From positions 94,033-158,032 of the forward strand of contig NZ_LN776184.1 of NCBI RefSeq assembly GCF_000827595.2: 64,000 bases of DNA. Reading direction: 5' to 3'. Below the pieces are notes generated by a model. It did no database searches. It saw only the letters and a program-made list of their open reading frames with translations, and was not told where the DNA came from. The position numbers and the translations under genes were made by a program. The stretch is from Necropsobacter massiliensis. GTDB lineage: Bacteria; Pseudomonadota; Gammaproteobacteria; Enterobacterales; Pasteurellaceae. Of the stretch, positions 61,825-64,000 are shown piece by piece (within the stretch, counting starts at the first letter, position 1; each line of letters begins with the position of its first letter).

Positions 61825-63681
61825 TCAGGTATTATCAAGCCACTGTTCCAGCCGTTGTACATCCGCCTGCCAATTATCGGCCAAGGCCTCAATCCAATCG
61901 ACAATTTTCGCATGCCACTGTTCGGCATCCGGCGTTTGTGCCTGTGCGGCAATGTGCTGAATGCGTTTTAAACCAATAGACGCAGCGGCACCCTTGATTT
62001 TGTGCGCCACAGAGGCCACTTCGGTTCGGAGGTTTGAGCGCTGATAGTCTCGGTAAGCGGTTGATAATTCATCAAGATAAGCAGGCATAGTCTGTCGGAA
62101 TAGCAAGACATTCTTTTTTATAAATTCCGTATCCAGAATTTCACGCAGTTCGTTTAACATTGCAATATCAAGAAATTCGTCATCCTGCCACTTATTATTC
62201 TGCTCCTGCGGCGTCAGCACTAAAGCGGGCTTTATTTCTTCGCCGAAATACTCTTGTAAACAGTGAGTGAGTTCATCTAATGACAAAGGTTTGCGCAAAA
62301 CATCATCCATGCCTTTTTGGCGATAGGTCTGTTTGCTTTGCATGACATTAGCCGTTAACGCGATCAACGGCGGCAGGAAATCATAGGTGCCCTCTTCATA
62401 ATTTCGCCGCAAATGCGCCGCCACATCAAAACCGGACATATCCGGCAGCTGAATATCAAGCAGAACCAGATCATAATAATTATGCTCGAATTTTTCTATC
62501 GCCTGCTGTCCGCTCATTGCCACATCAACGGAATAACCGAGTTTTTCCAAAACGGATTTAGCCACGACGATATTCACTTCAATATCCTCGACTAATAAGA
62601 TGGATAAAGTACTCGGTATATTCTGCGTTTCTTCCCGCGGCTTAGTAACCTCCTGCGCTCGTAACGTAAACAAAAAGGTCGAACCCTTTCCCGGTTCGCT
62701 GGTGACAGTCAAATCACCTTGCATTAAACGCGCTATGGTCCTGGAAATAGCTAGCCCGATACCGCTGCCTGCCCGCTGGTGTGAATCGGATTTCACCTGA
62801 TAATACATAGTAAAAATATTTTCCAATTCTTGCGGCGCGATGCCGATGCCAGTATCGGAAATGGCAAATGAAAATGTTTGCGCATCGAGGCGACGCACAT
62901 CCAGCTTAACCCGCCCTTGCGGCGTAAATTTAACAGCGTTACTAATCAAATTCCACAGCACCTGACTTAATCTTGCGCTGTCGAGCATCAGCCAATCGGG
63001 CAAATCGGGCGCACAATACATCTCAAATTTTAATTTATTTTGCTCCGCCATCAGAGTGGCGAAATTGGCAATATCACTTAAAAAAGAACGGAGATCAGTC
63101 TCTCTACAATTTAATTCAATCCGTTTCGCATCAATTTTTTCCAAATCCACAATGTCACTGAAAATATGCCCGAGTGATATGGCGCTCATGCTGATCGTTT
63201 TCAGATAATCCCGCTGTTGTTCATTAAGCGGTCCGTCCAACAGAATGCGGCTTAAACCGATAATACCGTTTAACGGCGTGCGCAATTCATGGCTGATCGT
63301 CGTCATTAATGCTGTTTTATTCCGATTGTTCCGCTCCAGATCATTGAGGGCGACAGAAAGTTTCCGCTCGGCGAGAATACGTTCGGAAACCTCCGTACGC
63401 AAATTATCCACTAACTTGGCGAGATCAAGTCTGGATTTTTCCAGCCGTTCCACTAATAGAGTAAAAAAATAAATCACAAAAGGCGCAGAAAACAGCCCGA
63501 ATATTACAGAGCGGGCAACATCATCCCAATACACGGTGCCGACAATAGAAAGGCTTAATAATATCTGAATGAATAAAGCAAAAACAGCCAGAACGCAAAC
63601 GCCCAACAAGGAAAATTTAAAGCGCCCTAAACGAATCACCCAATCTACATATTTTTTTGCAAAATATCTTACATTTTTCAT
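61825..63681 (-). CDS. arcB: Hybrid sensor kinase ArcB, short form without PAS
   Basis: 618 aa: two membrane helices (about 22-47 and 58-76), a coiled linker (80-120), a histidine kinase with His131 in TTISHELRTPLNG and N/G boxes (NLISNAVKF, DTGIGIA, GSGIGLAIS), a receiver with Asp in YDLVLLDIQLPDMSG, and an HPt domain with His in VAHKIKGAAAS. It phosphorylates ArcA under low oxygen. It is shorter than E. coli ArcB (778 aa) because the PAS region with its redox cysteines is missing, as in Haemophilus. Start at 63681 (MKNVRYFAKKY). Confidence 0.94.
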   Translation of the reverse strand: MKNVRYFAKKYVDWVIRLGRFKFSLLGVCVLAVFALFIQILLSLSIVGTVYWDDVARSVIFGLFSAPFVIYFFTLLVERLEKSRLDLAKLVDNLRTEVSERILAERKLSVALNDLERNNRNKTALMTTISHELRTPLNGIIGLSRILLDGPLNEQQRDYLKTISMSAISLGHIFSDIVDLEKIDAKRIELNCRETDLRSFLSDIANFATLMAEQNKLKFEMYCAPDLPDWLMLDSARLSQVLWNLISNAVKFTPQGRVKLDVRRLDAQTFSFAISDTGIGIAPQELENIFTMYYQVKSDSHQRAGSGIGLAISRTIARLMQGDLTVTSEPGKGSTFLFTLRAQEVTKPREETQNIPSTLSILLVEDIEVNIVVAKSVLEKLGYSVDVAMSGQQAIEKFEHNYYDLVLLDIQLPDMSGFDVAAHLRRNYEEGTYDFLPPLIALTANVMQSKQTYRQKGMDDVLRKPLSLDELTHCLQEYFGEEIKPALVLTPQEQNNKWQDDEFLDIAMLNELREILDTEFIKKNVLLFRQTMPAYLDELSTAYRDYQRSNLRTEVASVAHKIKGAAASIGLKRIQHIAAQAQTPDAEQWHAKIVDWIEALADNWQADVQRLEQWLDNT

Positions 63682-63781
63682 ACAAATCAAAAAACGAAAC
63701 CAACTTGCCAATCATTCTATCACTGTTGTTAAAAACTGCATACTTTATGCCATAACACAATGAAAATTCGCTAAAAACGCC

Positions 63782-63813
63782 CCGCACTTTTTCTAAGCAG
63801 CATAAAAGTGCGG
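63782..63813. terminator. Inverted uptake-signal pair near the right end
   Basis: CCGCACTTTT (63782-63791) / AAAAGTGCGG (63804-63813), 12-nt loop. No gene is visible in 63682-64000. Confidence 0.6.
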
Positions 63814-63972
63814 TGTATTTTTCGGTTGTTTGATGGATTTGCCGGAGGGGGCGATTGTCTGGTATGGATTTTTCGGTTTTAAACATTTACCTTGAATATT
63901 CCAGTTAATGAAAACTAAATGCTGTTTATCCGTTTAATGTTGCCGCTTCGCCGAATATCGCCCATAAAAAAA

Positions 63973-63992
63973 CCACAAGCGCTTGCTTGTGG
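63973..63992 (-). terminator. Terminator of a leftward gene beyond the window
   Basis: CCACAAGC-GCTT-GCTTGTGG hairpin, followed on the minus strand by a seven-T run. Confidence 0.85.
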
Positions 63993-64000
63993 CTCTTCTT

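Overview
The window is a Pasteurellaceae chromosome segment. Copies of the Haemophilus-type DNA uptake signal (AAGTGCGGT or its complement) occur throughout, often as inverted pairs that serve as terminators. Gene content and order (frdABCD divergent from epmA, mlaFEDCB-ibaG-murA, rplU-rpmA-EamA-obgE, miaB divergent from ubiF, a short arcB without PAS) fit the family. I cannot assign a species; Haemophilus, Aggregatibacter, Basfia and Actinobacillus succinogenes relatives all use this signal.

Layout. 1-2627: miaB (cut by the left edge) and ubiF. 2660-16965: a type I-C CRISPR-Cas locus made of a broken cas3 5' fragment, cas3, a regulatory gap, cas5-cas8c-cas7-cas4, an AT-rich HNH-endonuclease-like gene, cas1-cas2, a leader, and an array of 67 intact repeats plus one degenerate repeat. 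17203-23564: cpdA, nudF, psiE, an M15 peptidase, dapE, yffB and a bifunctional glutathionylspermidine synthetase/amidase, all leftward. 23695-28667: thrLABC with leader peptide and attenuator. 28759-34100: yggS, two porin paralogues, epmA. 34105-37432: fumarate reductase. 37534-46036: rlmL, znuA, tcdA-mltA, initiator tRNA, a cold-shock gene, mpl, fbp. 46122-50842: murA-ibaG-mlaBCDEF. 51103-54304: lptCAB-ptsN-rapZ. 54354-60099: obgE, two EamA transporters, rpmA-rplU, ispB, queH. 60180-63681: a sucrose-family PTS transporter and arcB.

Most notable signal. The gap between cas3 and cas5 appears to encode a minus-strand, crRNA-resembling RNA. An exact 12-nt copy of the 3' end of the CRISPR repeat (positions 5530-5519) is followed by a guide-like stretch. 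That stretch matches the cas5 promoter about 160 bp away: 17 of its first 20 positions agree, two of the three mismatches fall at positions 6 and 12 (which type I effectors do not read), and the match sits directly next to a 5'-TTC PAM. The promoter it would cover is a perfect consensus (TTGACA, 17 bp, TATAAT). This predicts that the Cascade complex represses its own operon through a dedicated guide, a CreR-type circuit.

Other evidence from the locus: opposing array spacers reveal a PAM ending in C; exact Neisseriaceae uptake sequences lie inside cas8c and cas4, pointing to interfamily transfer; an older cas3 remnant remains at the left junction; and the newest spacer carries the Pasteurellaceae uptake signal. 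Outside the locus, PtsN lacks its phosphorylatable histidine.
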